Part shown: positions 1-8,286 of the stretch, piece by piece | Layout of the letters: each line of letters opens with the position of its first letter | Position numbering within the stretch: the first letter of the stretch is position 1 | Origin: CAZPUI01 sp964415525 | Lineage (GTDB): Bacteria; Acidobacteriota; Holophagae; Holophagales; Holophagaceae | Assembly: GCA_964415525.1 (NCBI GenBank) | Contig: CAYQAS010000065.1 | Coordinates: 1 to 24,979 of the forward strand | Length of the DNA: 24,979 bases | Direction of reading: 5' to 3' | Position numbers and translations under genes: made by a program | The notes under the pieces: model-generated | Databases searched by the model: none | What the model was told of the DNA's origin: nothing | The model's input: only the letters and a program-made list of their open reading frames with translations

Positions 1-401
1 CCGGGCGGGTGATCCTCCAGACCTACAGCCCCGACCACCCGGCCATCGTCCACGCCCTGGCTCAGAACTTCGAGGGCTTCGCGGAGGAGGAGCTGCCCTA
101 TCGACAAGGCATGGGCTATCCGCCCTACGCCGCCATGGCCCTCTATCGCGGCGAAGGCAACACCATGGCCGACGCCATGGCGCCTCTGGCCCGATTGCGT
201 CAGACCCTGGAGACGATTCCTGGCCTGCGCATCCTCGGGCCGCTGGAGGCCCCGATTCCCCGCATCAAGGACCGCTGTCGCGCCCAGCTCATCCTCAAAT
301 CCGCTCAGCGGGCGGTCCTGAGCGAGGCACTACGGCGGGCGCCCCTGCAGCCGGGCGGACCCGTGACACTGGACCGGGATCCGCAGAGTTGGGGTGGATA
401 A
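1..401 (+). CDS. priA: Primosomal protein N' (PriA helicase), C-terminal part, truncated by the window edge
   Basis: PriA is the 3'-5' DNA helicase that restarts stalled replication forks by loading the primosome. Only about the last 132 residues are present; the reading frame is open at the left edge, so the gene starts outside. The visible part begins in the end of helicase domain 2 with the typical GRVILQTYSPDHPAI stretch, passes through the conserved segment around YRQGMGYPPYAAMAL (PriA proteins usually have R-x-x-x-x-YPPF/Y here), and ends in the C-terminal domain with PIPRIKDRCRAQLILKS, equivalent to the family's R-x-R-x-Q-L-L-L-K motif. The stop is TAA at 399-401. It is convergent with the pilY1 gene on the other strand and shares a hairpin terminator with it. 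The family call is firm; the zinc-binding and ATPase parts cannot be checked here. Confidence 0.93.
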   Translation, partial: GRVILQTYSPDHPAIVHALAQNFEGFAEEELPYRQGMGYPPYAAMALYRGEGNTMADAMAPLARLRQTLETIPGLRILGPLEAPIPRIKDRCRAQLILKSAQRAVLSEALRRAPLQPGGPVTLDRDPQSWGG

Positions 402-402
402 T

Positions 403-434
403 AAGAGCGCCCGCAGGTGCGGGCGCTCTTCCTT
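403..434. terminator. Bidirectional intrinsic terminator between priA and pilY1
   Basis: Positions 403-414 pair perfectly with 419-430 (12 bp, core GAGCGCCCGC), closed by the four-base loop AGGT. Reading left, the stem is followed by ATTATCC, reading right by CCTTGG, so the run of U is better for the minus-strand pilY1 operon than for priA. The site lies directly after the priA stop and 20 bp past the pilY1 stop. Confidence 0.8.
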
Positions 435-449
435 GGTGAAGACCAGGGA

Positions 450-3400
450 TCAGTGAACCGTTCGCCAGACGCGGGGTTTGACGAAGGTTTCGGATACTTT
501 TCCTTCCACGCTGCGGATCTTCAATGGCGTCTTCGGATCGTCCTCGGGCTTGGTGATGCCCGCCTGGATGGCGGTCACGATGCTGCGGGCCCCGAAGGCG
601 CTGGCGACACCCTTCCAGCTGAACACCGGTCCCGACTTGCAGCCCGCGATGGAATCGGTGGGGTTGATGACGGGCCGCATCACATCGCAGATCCTCAGGG
701 TGTAGGTCTCGCCGTTACCACCTGTGCAGGGGTCCACTGAGGTCGGCTTGAAGTAGGAATAGACGAGCACGCCAGCCATGACCATGGGCTGGATGATGCC
801 CTTGGTGAGGAAGGAGCCCGAGGCAGTCGGGAAGTTGACGTAATACCCGAACTTGCTCGCGAGGTAGAATGCTCCCGGTTTTTCGGGGTCGACGGGGTCC
901 GCCAGCTTCGCCGGATTGATGAGATCCACTGACGGATCATCCTGGTTGGTCATGTTCTGCAGGTGGGTGGCGTCATCAGGAATGCCAGCGGCATCCAGAC
1001 CGAGTTCCGCACTGTCCTGGCGGTCGAAGACGACGGTCAGGCGGTGCTGGGTCGGGGAGCCATCCGTATAGCCAGAAGAATCATCCAGGGGATTGGTCCG
1101 GTCACCCGACACGAGGGCGATGCCTACCGTCCCCGGGGTGACCTTGGGGGCCGTGAGGCGGGGGTAGAAGTTGCCAACGACGAAGGGGGAGGGCAGCGTG
1201 GTGATGAGGCCGTTGTTCTTGTTCTGTTTGTAGACAGGCCGAGCGGAGGTCGCCCAGTCCGTCAGATTGCTGCTGTCCTTGCGGAAGTTCTTGTTTAACC
1301 CAGAGCCACCGAAGGTGACGTTCTGGCCCAGGGACCAGAGTCCGCCCCAGTAGTCGGTGAAATAGGCGCGCTGGATCAGGCCCGAATTGGGGAAGTACTG
1401 GAAGGGCACGACGCCCGTGGCAATGGGGCCGATGTTGAGATTCGAGCTGAAGTCCCATGCCTTGAGGATGGTGCCCTTCCAGACATCGAGGGCGAGCACG
1501 GACCGCCCCATCTTGGGCGCCACATCATTCACGGCGTAGTTCTGCTCGATGAACGGGTGGCTCAATCCACCGCCCACGAAGAGCACGTCCCTCATCTTCA
1601 GTTTCGTCCTCTCCGCCCCCACGAGCATGCGGCCGACGTTGAGGTGGGAGGTGGCAAGCCCCATGTTCTTGATGATGTCCTTCTGGTTTGAAGCATCGGA
1701 GGTGTTGGCGAACCGGGCATCGGGCAGGGCGCTGGATTCATCCGCGCGCAGCGCCCAACCTTTCAAATCCGTCCCGTACTTGCCGAGTTTCGGTGTCGAG
1801 GGATCGCTGATGTCCAGGGCATAGTAGCTGCGCCCGCCTTCACCAAGCCCAAACACCAGGAGGGCGCGTTCGTTGCTGTTCACCTTGCCGTCGCCCGCGA
1901 CACCCCCGCTGGGGGGAACGTCCAGGTGGTACACCATGGGAGCGCCATCCACCATGAACCGATGACGTTCGGCCGTGTCCTGAAGTTTGTGGAAAGTTCG
2001 CAGGAAGTCCGTGGGGAGGAAGGCCCAGAGTTCCTGCACTCGGGCCTGGGTCACCGTGACCCAGACATCCTCGGATTTCTCGATCCTCTGCTGCCAGGAG
2101 GTCTCGCCAAACGCATGGATCAGGCCCTGGTTCGATCCCACGAACAGGATGCGGAATCGCTGCTCGGAGCCGGTCCAGGCGGTCTTGGCGGGGCCATCAG
2201 GCAGGGCATTACGGACGGTGGGGGAATAGGCATATTCAACCATCGCCGGGGAGGCGTTGATGACATCCCCCATGATGGTGTCCCGGTTGGGCAGGGGAGT
2301 CGTCGAGGACTTCACGTCCGCACCCATCATCCAGCGGATGTTGCTCTGCATGTCGGGATCAGTGCTTCCAGCGAGCAATCCTGAAGCCTTGAGTGCCGGA
2401 AAGCCGCTTGCAGTGTCATTAAACGGGATGAGCGCAGGTTCCGGGACGGTTGTGGAGGCGGGCAGACGTGTATAGATGCGGCGCGAACTCCACAGTGTGT
2501 TGGTCAGCGTGGCTGCGGCACTCCAGGTGGCCGTGGCGGGATTGTTGATGTCCGCATCCTGGCCCAAGGCGGTCATGGGGATCGTGACGCCGCTCTCTTC
2601 GCGGGTGGGGAACATCATCAGGTCCCCCTTCCACACAGGGCCGCCCTTTTCCGGGGGAATGAACTTGCCCACATAGATCTCGTGGCCGAGACCTGCTCCG
2701 ACGAAAGGTACCGTGGGCTGAGCGGTGGAATTGTTGCCCGACTTGGCGGAGGCGTAGGCAAAGGCGCGGTCGAGGTATTTGACCAACTGGTCAGGGTCGG
2801 CGGCGTCGAAGTAGTAGACGGCATTCGATTCTTTGTCGCCCTGGGCATTCGTTTGGAAGGGAATGACCTTGGTCAGGTCCCAATCCGTCACATCCGGATC
2901 CCCGAAAGTGGCGGCCATGAACATGCGGCGCTTGGGCCCCGTCGCATCCGTGACCTTGCCTGCCAGACTTACGCCCACGGTCATGGTCTGAATGGGGTGG
3001 TGGGGGCTGAAGTCGACCTTTTGGCCTGCTGACGATTGGCTGCTGCTGTCCCGCCCCTGGATCCAGAAGGGGAGCCACTTCTCGGCGTCTGCACCATTGG
3101 CTCCCGATGTGTTATTGGAATTGGGGAATTCACTCACGCCGACGGGATAGGAAGGCACATCGATCTTCTGGCTGAGGTTGGAATCCAGGCCATGGGCCGC
3201 GACCGCTGCCAGATTGGCGATGTTCCACCAGGTTCCATTGGGGTTCATGCTTCCCTTGGATCCGTTCACACCCATGTTTCCGTTGGTCGCCCGACCACTG
3301 TTGGCGCTCAGTGCTTTGCCTTCTGCATCATTCCCCCCCAGGTAGGGCGTGGCGACATTCTCTCCGCCGCCATCGTTGTTGGGCTGGCCGTCCGTGAAGA

Positions 3401-4730
3401 GGATGAGGAAGTGCTTCATGCACTGCTTGGGGCGATCATCGATCTTCAGATCGGGCTGGTCGACCGGCGGGTTTGGGTGAGGATAAATGATGGCTTTATT
3501 GTTAAATACAGACTTCGGATCGTTGAACTGGGCCAATGCGTTTGCCATGGCGTAGGTCAGGGGGGTGCTCCCACCGGTCATGTAGGAGGACACCATTTCC
3601 ATACCGAGCTTGCTGTTGCTGTTCATGAGGAACAGCCCGCGCTGGTTGCCCGCAACAACGGCTGCAGTGGTCGGTGTTTTGCCAGACCGGTCCACGTTAT
3701 CGCCGTAGAGCGTTTTATCCTGGTCGTTTTCCATGTAATTTCCGTCGTTATTCACGAAGCGGAAGGCCCAGAAGACTCGGTTGTAATATCGCACCCAGGT
3801 GCGTAGCACGGCGTCCTTGACTGCACTGGCGCGAGAATAGGCTGGGACACCACATCCGAATCCATATTTACCGGATGAAATCGTCTTGATGTAGGTGTTT
3901 GTTGAACTGAAAATCCAATTCAAATACCGGCTTCGCCAATCGTTACAATTCAAGAAAATGTCAATATCTGAGCCATCTTGCCCACTCTTGAAAATCGTAG
4001 CGCTATTGAGCCGATAGCGGCGATCAATCTCGACTTCGACAGGAGCTGTTGTTGAGGATGTCGGATCCTCGATGGTCATTTTTAATGGGTATGTGTTGTA
4101 CATCTTTCGGTATTCCCCGGCGGATCGGTTCGGGGTGATGCCGAAGTTGCCAAGCACGGTCCAGTTGATGGGGAGGTCAACGGTTCGGTTGTTGTATGTA
4201 AAACGGACATGGGAGGCGCTGGTGATCCAGTTCTTCACGTAGTAAGAGGGCCAAGTCGATGCGGAAGTCCCTTTGGAATAACTGGAGGGCTCCCAGGGCA
4301 ACCCTTGGCGAACCCAGTTGCTGTCGATGCTGCTTGCAGTAACGGTCGTCCCGTCGGGCCGAATGAGGGTCGTGCTTTCGATGTCGTTCCAGTAGCCGCC
4401 GTTGCGGTGAATCCCAACCCAGATGGCGTGATCGCTGCGCCTGTTTCCTGTCCGGTAAAACCGGAGACTCCAGGCGGCGTCACCGTCCGAAGTATCCGTG
4501 TTGTTGAATGCCGAGTGGTACATCACCGAATCCATCGACCCCGTGTAGTCGAGTACGGTCAGGATCTCGGGCTTGTTCGTCAGGCTCTGGGTCTGCTGAT
4601 ACAGGTTCAAAAAGGTCGGGCGGTTGACCTGGAGTTTCGGGTCCATCTGGGCGTGGACTGGGCGATGGCTGAAGGCCAGCGTCAAGGCCACGGCCAACAG
4701 CGACCGAAATAGACTGCGGATATTTTTCAT
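450..4730 (-). CDS. pilY1: PilY1-type pilus tip adhesin with von Willebrand A domain (cassette 1)
   Basis: PilY1 proteins sit at the tip of type IV pili, prime pilus assembly together with minor pilins, and carry adhesion and Ca2+-dependent functions. I place the start at the ATG at 4730 rather than the ATG at 4745: it has an AGGTG four bases upstream and yields a clean Sec signal peptide (MKNIRSLFRSLLAVALTLAF..., cleavage near VHA/QMDP, residue 27). Length about 1426 aa. The N-terminal vWA part has KPEILTVLDYTGSM (residues ~53-66; MIDAS written D-Y-T-G-S instead of D-x-S-x-S), GGSTPLTYAMANA, and ILFTDGQPN (~445). The C-terminal beta-propeller begins near RFRILFVGSNQGLIHAFGE (~860), followed by a Gly/Asp-rich loop GDGKVNSNE before LLVFGLGEGGRSYYALDI (possible Ca2+ site) and FTDYWGGLW. 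The tail has CTGGNG, RICD, GCKSGPVFSW and ends WRTV. Last gene of the minus-strand cassette, 19 bp after pilX. Confidence 0.92.
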   Translation of the reverse strand: MKNIRSLFRSLLAVALTLAFSHRPVHAQMDPKLQVNRPTFLNLYQQTQSLTNKPEILTVLDYTGSMDSVMYHSAFNNTDTSDGDAAWSLRFYRTGNRRSDHAIWVGIHRNGGYWNDIESTTLIRPDGTTVTASSIDSNWVRQGLPWEPSSYSKGTSASTWPSYYVKNWITSASHVRFTYNNRTVDLPINWTVLGNFGITPNRSAGEYRKMYNTYPLKMTIEDPTSSTTAPVEVEIDRRYRLNSATIFKSGQDGSDIDIFLNCNDWRSRYLNWIFSSTNTYIKTISSGKYGFGCGVPAYSRASAVKDAVLRTWVRYYNRVFWAFRFVNNDGNYMENDQDKTLYGDNVDRSGKTPTTAAVVAGNQRGLFLMNSNSKLGMEMVSSYMTGGSTPLTYAMANALAQFNDPKSVFNNKAIIYPHPNPPVDQPDLKIDDRPKQCMKHFLILFTDGQPNNDGGGENVATPYLGGNDAEGKALSANSGRATNGNMGVNGSKGSMNPNGTWWNIANLAAVAAHGLDSNLSQKIDVPSYPVGVSEFPNSNNTSGANGADAEKWLPFWIQGRDSSSQSSAGQKVDFSPHHPIQTMTVGVSLAGKVTDATGPKRRMFMAATFGDPDVTDWDLTKVIPFQTNAQGDKESNAVYYFDAADPDQLVKYLDRAFAYASAKSGNNSTAQPTVPFVGAGLGHEIYVGKFIPPEKGGPVWKGDLMMFPTREESGVTIPMTALGQDADINNPATATWSAAATLTNTLWSSRRIYTRLPASTTVPEPALIPFNDTASGFPALKASGLLAGSTDPDMQSNIRWMMGADVKSSTTPLPNRDTIMGDVINASPAMVEYAYSPTVRNALPDGPAKTAWTGSEQRFRILFVGSNQGLIHAFGETSWQQRIEKSEDVWVTVTQARVQELWAFLPTDFLRTFHKLQDTAERHRFMVDGAPMVYHLDVPPSGGVAGDGKVNSNERALLVFGLGEGGRSYYALDISDPSTPKLGKYGTDLKGWALRADESSALPDARFANTSDASNQKDIIKNMGLATSHLNVGRMLVGAERTKLKMRDVLFVGGGLSHPFIEQNYAVNDVAPKMGRSVLALDVWKGTILKAWDFSSNLNIGPIATGVVPFQYFPNSGLIQRAYFTDYWGGLWSLGQNVTFGGSGLNKNFRKDSSNLTDWATSARPVYKQNKNNGLITTLPSPFVVGNFYPRLTAPKVTPGTVGIALVSGDRTNPLDDSSGYTDGSPTQHRLTVVFDRQDSAELGLDAAGIPDDATHLQNMTNQDDPSVDLINPAKLADPVDPEKPGAFYLASKFGYYVNFPTASGSFLTKGIIQPMVMAGVLVYSYFKPTSVDPCTGGNGETYTLRICDVMRPVINPTDSIAGCKSGPVFSWKGVASAFGARSIVTAIQAGITKPEDDPKTPLKIRSVEGKVSETFVKPRVWRTVH

Positions 4731-4749
4731 GGGGCACCTGTTCATGGCG

Positions 4750-5355
4750 TCAGTTGTTCGTTCCCACGGCCCCGCGGGGGGGCTGGGTGGACCACACCTC
4801 TCGGCTGTGCCGGAAGGTTGGCCCGCCGTGCGGATAGACGAGGCTTCCGTTGGCGCGCACGGACCACAAGTCGGGGAAGATCGCGGAGTAGCCCGTGAGG
4901 CCTTCGGTGACGCCCTGGGGCGCCATGCTCGTGTAGGCAGGGGTGAACTTTCCCATGCGGATGACGCTGAAGTCGAATTGCCTCTCGGGGGTGCCTCCCG
5001 CGTTCTGAACCATGTCGGCCTTTGCCGGCAGGGGGTGGGGCGTGCCTTGCAAGCTCACGTCGTTGCTCAGCTTTAGGGCCAGATCGCGGAGGGCCTTGGC
5101 GCCGGCCTCCGGTTGAGGGCGGTTGTCGATCATGCGTTCGTCCATCCAGTAGAGGGACCATTCCAGGCCTGAATCCGCGACGTTGCGAACATCGGAGCCC
5201 TGGCGCATGAAGCCGAGCACGATGCTTTCACGCAGGGCGTTCCGGGACATGGCGATGGCGGAGATGGTGAGCAGCACTAGGAGCATGAGCACGACGACGA
5301 TGGCGACGCCACCCGCCTCATTGCGCCGCTGCTTTCGCGAGGTATGGGGTTTCAT
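4750..5355 (-). CDS. pilX: PilX-like minor pilin (cassette 1)
   Basis: A 201-residue minor pilin of the PilX family. After a charged leader (MKPHTSRKQRRNEAGG) comes one hydrophobic helix, GVAIVVVLMLLVLLTISAIA (about residues 16-35), then MSRNALRESIVLGFMRQGSD and ADSGLEWSLYWMD, the usual PilX N-terminal pattern of amphipathic helix and A-[DE]-x-G-[VL]-E. The prepilin-type glutamate at mature position 5 is absent, as in GspK-like tip pilins, so the protein probably caps rather than extends the filament. The C-terminal part ends with FRHSREVWSTQPP, clearly related to the same region of the second PilX at 11021. Start ATG at 5355 has GGGAG five bases upstream; the gene starts 14 bp after the pilW stop and ends just before pilY1. 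PilX is known to act with PilV, PilW, FimU and PilY1 in the tip complex. Confidence 0.85.
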   Translation of the reverse strand: MKPHTSRKQRRNEAGGVAIVVVLMLLVLLTISAIAMSRNALRESIVLGFMRQGSDVRNVADSGLEWSLYWMDERMIDNRPQPEAGAKALRDLALKLSNDVSLQGTPHPLPAKADMVQNAGGTPERQFDFSVIRMGKFTPAYTSMAPQGVTEGLTGYSAIFPDLWSVRANGSLVYPHGGPTFRHSREVWSTQPPRGAVGTNN

Positions 5356-5369
5356 GAACGCTCCCAGTC

Positions 5370-6578
5370 TCAGAACGGAAGGCCGAAGTGGCGGGGAACC
5401 AGGACGATGGACTGAGTCTGCTCTTGGTAAGCCCGAGTCTTGGCGTCTTTGCTGTATTCCTGGCGCTGCTGTCCGGACCGCGTGGTGAGGTCCAGGCGGA
5501 CCAGGGCCGGGTATTCACGGAACCAGCTTGGGTTCTCCGTATTGGAGATCCGCTGAAGTCCAACGGCTCCGAGTTGAGTATCCAGTGCCGATTTAAAAAC
5601 GTCTGTGTAGGTCGTGGAGCCGCTGCCGTGCCCGATCCAGGTGGCGCCGCCATCCACACTGACGTAGACCTTCAGGTTCACTGCATTCTCGGCCACGATC
5701 ATGGAAGCGGTGGGGACCGCGGTGGCGGGGTTCTGGGTGTATTCGGTGTAGTTGAATTGATCCCGAACAAGGCAGGGCGTCTGATCGGTCTTGCCTGTCT
5801 CGACCCGCCTTCCTTGGATGGAATAACGGATGTACTGCCTGGGTCGAACCACGACCAGGGGTTGATCTTTCTTCTGGGCAAAGCGGAACAGATCGATGCC
5901 CGCGCCGGTGGCGCCCCCGTAATTGTCCATGGGGTCGGAAGAGAGATTTGCTTTCAGGCTTGAGCTGTTGGTCAATTCGGTGGGTGTGAGGGCCCCTAGC
6001 TTTTTAACTTCAAATCCGTTCCTAAAAATGAGGTAATCCCCTGCTCTGACTTGGGAGGCTGCTTCCCTCGCCTTGAAACTCACCTCGATGGATTGCGTGG
6101 CGGGAAGGTAGACCTCAGGTTGGCCGGTGGGGCCGTCTCCCTGGGGGATATACGCCGCGAATCCTTCACCTGTGTTCGCGGCCACCAGCCCCTCGTAGGG
6201 CAACGCATGATCCATATACAAGAACAAAGCGTCCGAAGTGGCTTTGGCTGAAGGGATATCGGTGCCCGTATAGGTCTGGTTCGGCAGGATGTAAAACGGT
6301 GGATAAGAAGGATCGAAGATCGACGGATAAGAGGCCAGATTCGTCAGGTACATCCCCGCGGCATTGACATCATCGAACACCATGTCCATGGCGAGCCGGT
6401 TTCGTCGGCTGTTGGATAGCTTGTCCGATGAGGTCGAAAAGGAACTCATGCTGGACTTGAAGATGTTCGCCAGTCCCGCCATGAGGATCGCGGTGAAGAA
6501 GAGGGCCACCAGCAGCTCGATCAGCGAGAACCCGCGCTGGTTTATGCGCAGGTCAGATGACTTTCGGTTCAGTCGCAT
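5370..6578 (-). CDS. pilW: PilW-like minor pilin (cassette 1)
   Basis: Type IV pilus assembly minor pilin, about 402 residues from the start I prefer. A start at 6629 is open in frame, but the ATG at 6578 has a perfect GGAGG seven bases upstream (6586-6590) and gives a normal 16-residue class III leader: MRLNRKSSDLRINQRG / FSLIELLVALFFTAILMAGL. Glycine -1, Phe +1 and Glu +5 are all present, so prepilin peptidase should process it. The region SSDKLSNSRRNRLAMDMVFDDVNAAGMYL matches the PilW-type helix and first strand. Toward the end come a VYVSVDGGATWIG strand and a closing PRHFGLPF; the PilW of the other cassette ends PRYFGMPL, so the two are paralogues. It overlaps the upstream pilV by 26 bp, implying translational coupling. 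Confidence 0.87.
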   Translation of the reverse strand: MRLNRKSSDLRINQRGFSLIELLVALFFTAILMAGLANIFKSSMSSFSTSSDKLSNSRRNRLAMDMVFDDVNAAGMYLTNLASYPSIFDPSYPPFYILPNQTYTGTDIPSAKATSDALFLYMDHALPYEGLVAANTGEGFAAYIPQGDGPTGQPEVYLPATQSIEVSFKAREAASQVRAGDYLIFRNGFEVKKLGALTPTELTNSSSLKANLSSDPMDNYGGATGAGIDLFRFAQKKDQPLVVVRPRQYIRYSIQGRRVETGKTDQTPCLVRDQFNYTEYTQNPATAVPTASMIVAENAVNLKVYVSVDGGATWIGHGSGSTTYTDVFKSALDTQLGAVGLQRISNTENPSWFREYPALVRLDLTTRSGQQRQEYSKDAKTRAYQEQTQSIVLVPRHFGLPF

Positions 6579-7101
6579 ACGCGATCCTCCGAGTGAACCG
6601 AGCCGTGCGCGCGACCGCCTTGGTCGCACCGGGCTGGACGTTGTCGTCCCATTCGATCTTGACGTTCACGACCCGGATGCCGCCCAGTAACGGAATCGGC
6701 GCTGATTCATCCGTCGAGGTCAATTCGACGCGAAAGAAGTCGGCCTTGATCGAGCTTTTTCCCGCAGGGAGCACATCGCCCTCGACCGGAAACTTGGTGG
6801 TGAACGGGTCGTCCTTGATCAGAACCGGTGGGCGGGGTGTTTGACCATTGCGGGCGAAGATGAGGCTCTGACGGCCTTCGCTCTGCGCGGCATCCAGAAG
6901 GCGCTCCCCGATCTGAGTCGCTGTCGTGAGGGCCTTCGAACCTGCCTGGGACCGAATGGACATGGTCTGAAGGAGGGTCAGTCCCAAGATGCCGATGGCG
7001 AGCACGAAAGCTGCCATCAGCATCTCGATCATGTTGAAACCGGCCTCGCCATGACGGGCCTGCGCTGCCAAGCGCTGTCGTGTATTCACAGGCGTCTCCA
7101 T
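6553..7101 (-). CDS. pilV: PilV-like minor pilin (cassette 1)
   Basis: A 182-residue minor pilin. Leader of 21 residues ending EAG, then FNMIEMLMAAFVLAIGILGL: prepilin peptidase site G/F, Glu at +5, and the I-G-I-L-G-L helix characteristic of PilV/GspI-type pilins. The helix continues LLQTMSIRSQAGSKALTTATQIGERLLDA, again typical of PilV. The body contains a strand GGIRVVNVKIEWDD and ends FTRRIAYA, matching ARRVNHA in the second PilV. ATG at 7101 is preceded by AAGGTGA with seven-base spacing. It overlaps fimT by 16 bp on its 5' side and pilW by 26 bp on its 3' side, so the first three genes of this cassette are translationally coupled. Confidence 0.86.
   Translation of the reverse strand: METPVNTRQRLAAQARHGEAGFNMIEMLMAAFVLAIGILGLTLLQTMSIRSQAGSKALTTATQIGERLLDAAQSEGRQSLIFARNGQTPRPPVLIKDDPFTTKFPVEGDVLPAGKSSIKADFFRVELTSTDESAPIPLLGGIRVVNVKIEWDDNVQPGATKAVARTARFTRRIAYATEPKVI
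6586..6590 (-). promoter_or_regulatory. Shine-Dalgarno site that fixes the pilW start inside pilV
   Basis: GGAGG on the minus strand, seven bases before the ATG at 6578. It lies inside the pilV coding region and shows that pilW starts 17 codons downstream of the first in-frame start at 6629. Confidence 0.8.
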
Positions 7102-7751
7102 GTGTTTTCACCTTCACGCTTATAGAACTTGTAGACCGTGGTGCTGTCCTTGGGCACGACCACTACTCCGATAGGGCCTTTTGGATTCGTCAGTCCTGAA
7201 CCCGACAGGCCCATGACTGCGACATAGCAGCCCGTGGTGAATCGCTTGTTGTAGCCGTTGATGGTGATGGTGTTGGCCCCGCCGGTGAAAAGTGCCTTCG
7301 CCATGGCGTCCTTCACGGATGGGGCGAGATCAATCGGGAACTTGGCGGCATCACCGGAATCGGCGAGTTTCTCCAGCTTGATGGTGTCATCGAGCTTGGA
7401 ATACCAGGTATCCCCGGCATCGATACCGGCATACATGTGGTCCTGGGCCTTGTTCTTATATAGGGAACGAAAGGCATCCTGCGTGTTCGCTACGGCCCCG
7501 GTATAGGTAAGTTCGAGGCTGCCGGTCTTCCACTTCCCATTCGTTGTGATGATCACATCGCTTCCCATGGCGACGGTTTGGCGCTGGGCGGCGAGCAGGG
7601 TTGCTTCCACCTGATCCATCACGGCCTTGACGGCGGTGCCTTTTCGATCCCCGATGGATCCAGACACCGCAGCCATCAGGATGCCGAGGATCACCAGGAC
7701 GAGGAGCATTTCGATAAGCGAATAACCTCGATTGGTTGGACGTGATGCCAT
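7086..7751 (-). CDS. fimT: FimT/GspH-like pseudopilin (cassette 1)
   Basis: First gene of the minus-strand cassette, 221 residues. A nine-residue leader MASRPTNRG is followed by YSLIEMLLVLVILGILMAAV, a perfect class III prepilin signal with Glu at +5. The next stretch, VEATLLAAQRQTVAMGSDVIIT, fits the FimT/FimU/GspH family, in which A-R/Q-x-x-A precedes a strand. The C-terminal half ends GPIGVVVVPKDSTTVYKF...WRRL, closely matching the end of the FimT-like protein of the second cassette (GPAGLVVVEGSRIYKY...WRRS). FimU/FimT pilins link the PilY1-PilX-PilV-PilW tip to the shaft; a DNA-binding role in uptake has been shown for some FimT proteins but nothing here decides that. ATG at 7751 has AAAGG eight bases upstream. 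The likely promoter is about 420 bp upstream. Confidence 0.85.
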   Translation of the reverse strand: MASRPTNRGYSLIEMLLVLVILGILMAAVSGSIGDRKGTAVKAVMDQVEATLLAAQRQTVAMGSDVIITTNGKWKTGSLELTYTGAVANTQDAFRSLYKNKAQDHMYAGIDAGDTWYSKLDDTIKLEKLADSGDAAKFPIDLAPSVKDAMAKALFTGGANTITINGYNKRFTTGCYVAVMGLSGSGLTNPKGPIGVVVVPKDSTTVYKFYKREGENTWRRL

Positions 7752-7815
7752 GATGCGGACCTTTTTCGGTAGTGAATCGATGGTTTGGTTGGCTTGAAAG
7801 CTTCGGAGGGGACCC

Positions 7816-7839
7816 TGAAGTCCAAAGCGAGGGACTTCA
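7816..7839. repeat. Inverted repeat (hairpin) in the leader of cassette 1
   Basis: TGAAGTCC at 7816-7823 and its exact complement GGACTTCA at 7832-7839 enclose an eight-base loop. It lies 65 bp upstream of fimT, within the expected 5' leader of the minus-strand transcript. Confidence 0.5.
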
Positions 7840-7889
7840 TGAATTCACACTATCTGGATAGGTGCTGGATGATGAGTTTGTCGCAATAC

Positions 7890-7914
7890 CTTGAAGTAGG
7901 ACCTTTGCTTCAAG
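7890..7914. repeat. Second inverted repeat in the leader of cassette 1
   Basis: CTTGAAG at 7890-7896 pairs with CTTCAAG at 7908-7914. The 11-base interval contains a further small AGG/CCT match. It could be a protein-binding dyad or an RNA hairpin; there is no U-tract that would make it a terminator. Confidence 0.4.
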
Positions 7915-8169
7915 TGTATGAGAGAACTGGCTCCGGAAGAGACGCAAAAGGCTAAAAAGTAGGCATATACTGATTCGCATTCACACCTGCAGCAAGACGT
8001 CACCGCGCTCATGTCCAATCTCCTTTGAAAAAATCACCGGATTGGACTGGGTCAGTTCAGATATGTCGAGACAATGAATCGAACGGTGCAGATACGTCCG
8101 GGCAATTCAATGGTTATTTCGTGCGGAAGGCTGAAAATATGAATGGAATTTAAATATAAGACCTGGACG

Positions 8170-8198
8170 ACTATAAATATTAAGACATACAAAGTCAA
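8170..8198 (-). promoter_or_regulatory. Candidate sigma70-type promoter reading toward cassette 1
   Basis: On the minus strand TTGACT (8198-8193) is followed after exactly 17 bases by TATAGT (8175-8170), five of six matches to each consensus hexamer. It sits in the AT-rich stretch and would give a leader of roughly 410 bases before fimT at 7751. Confidence 0.45.
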
Positions 8199-8286
8199 AA
8201 TCTTTGCAAAATATATAATAGGAATAAATTGCCATACATATGCGGGATGGTATGAGGCATGGTAAAAAATTAGCCACGGCCCATGC

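Noticed and set aside
3036..3806. Plus-strand open frame of 256 codons within pilY1 of cassette 1
   Set aside because: Antisense to a well-supported PilY1 gene; the product is low-complexity Gly/Val/His with no family resemblance.
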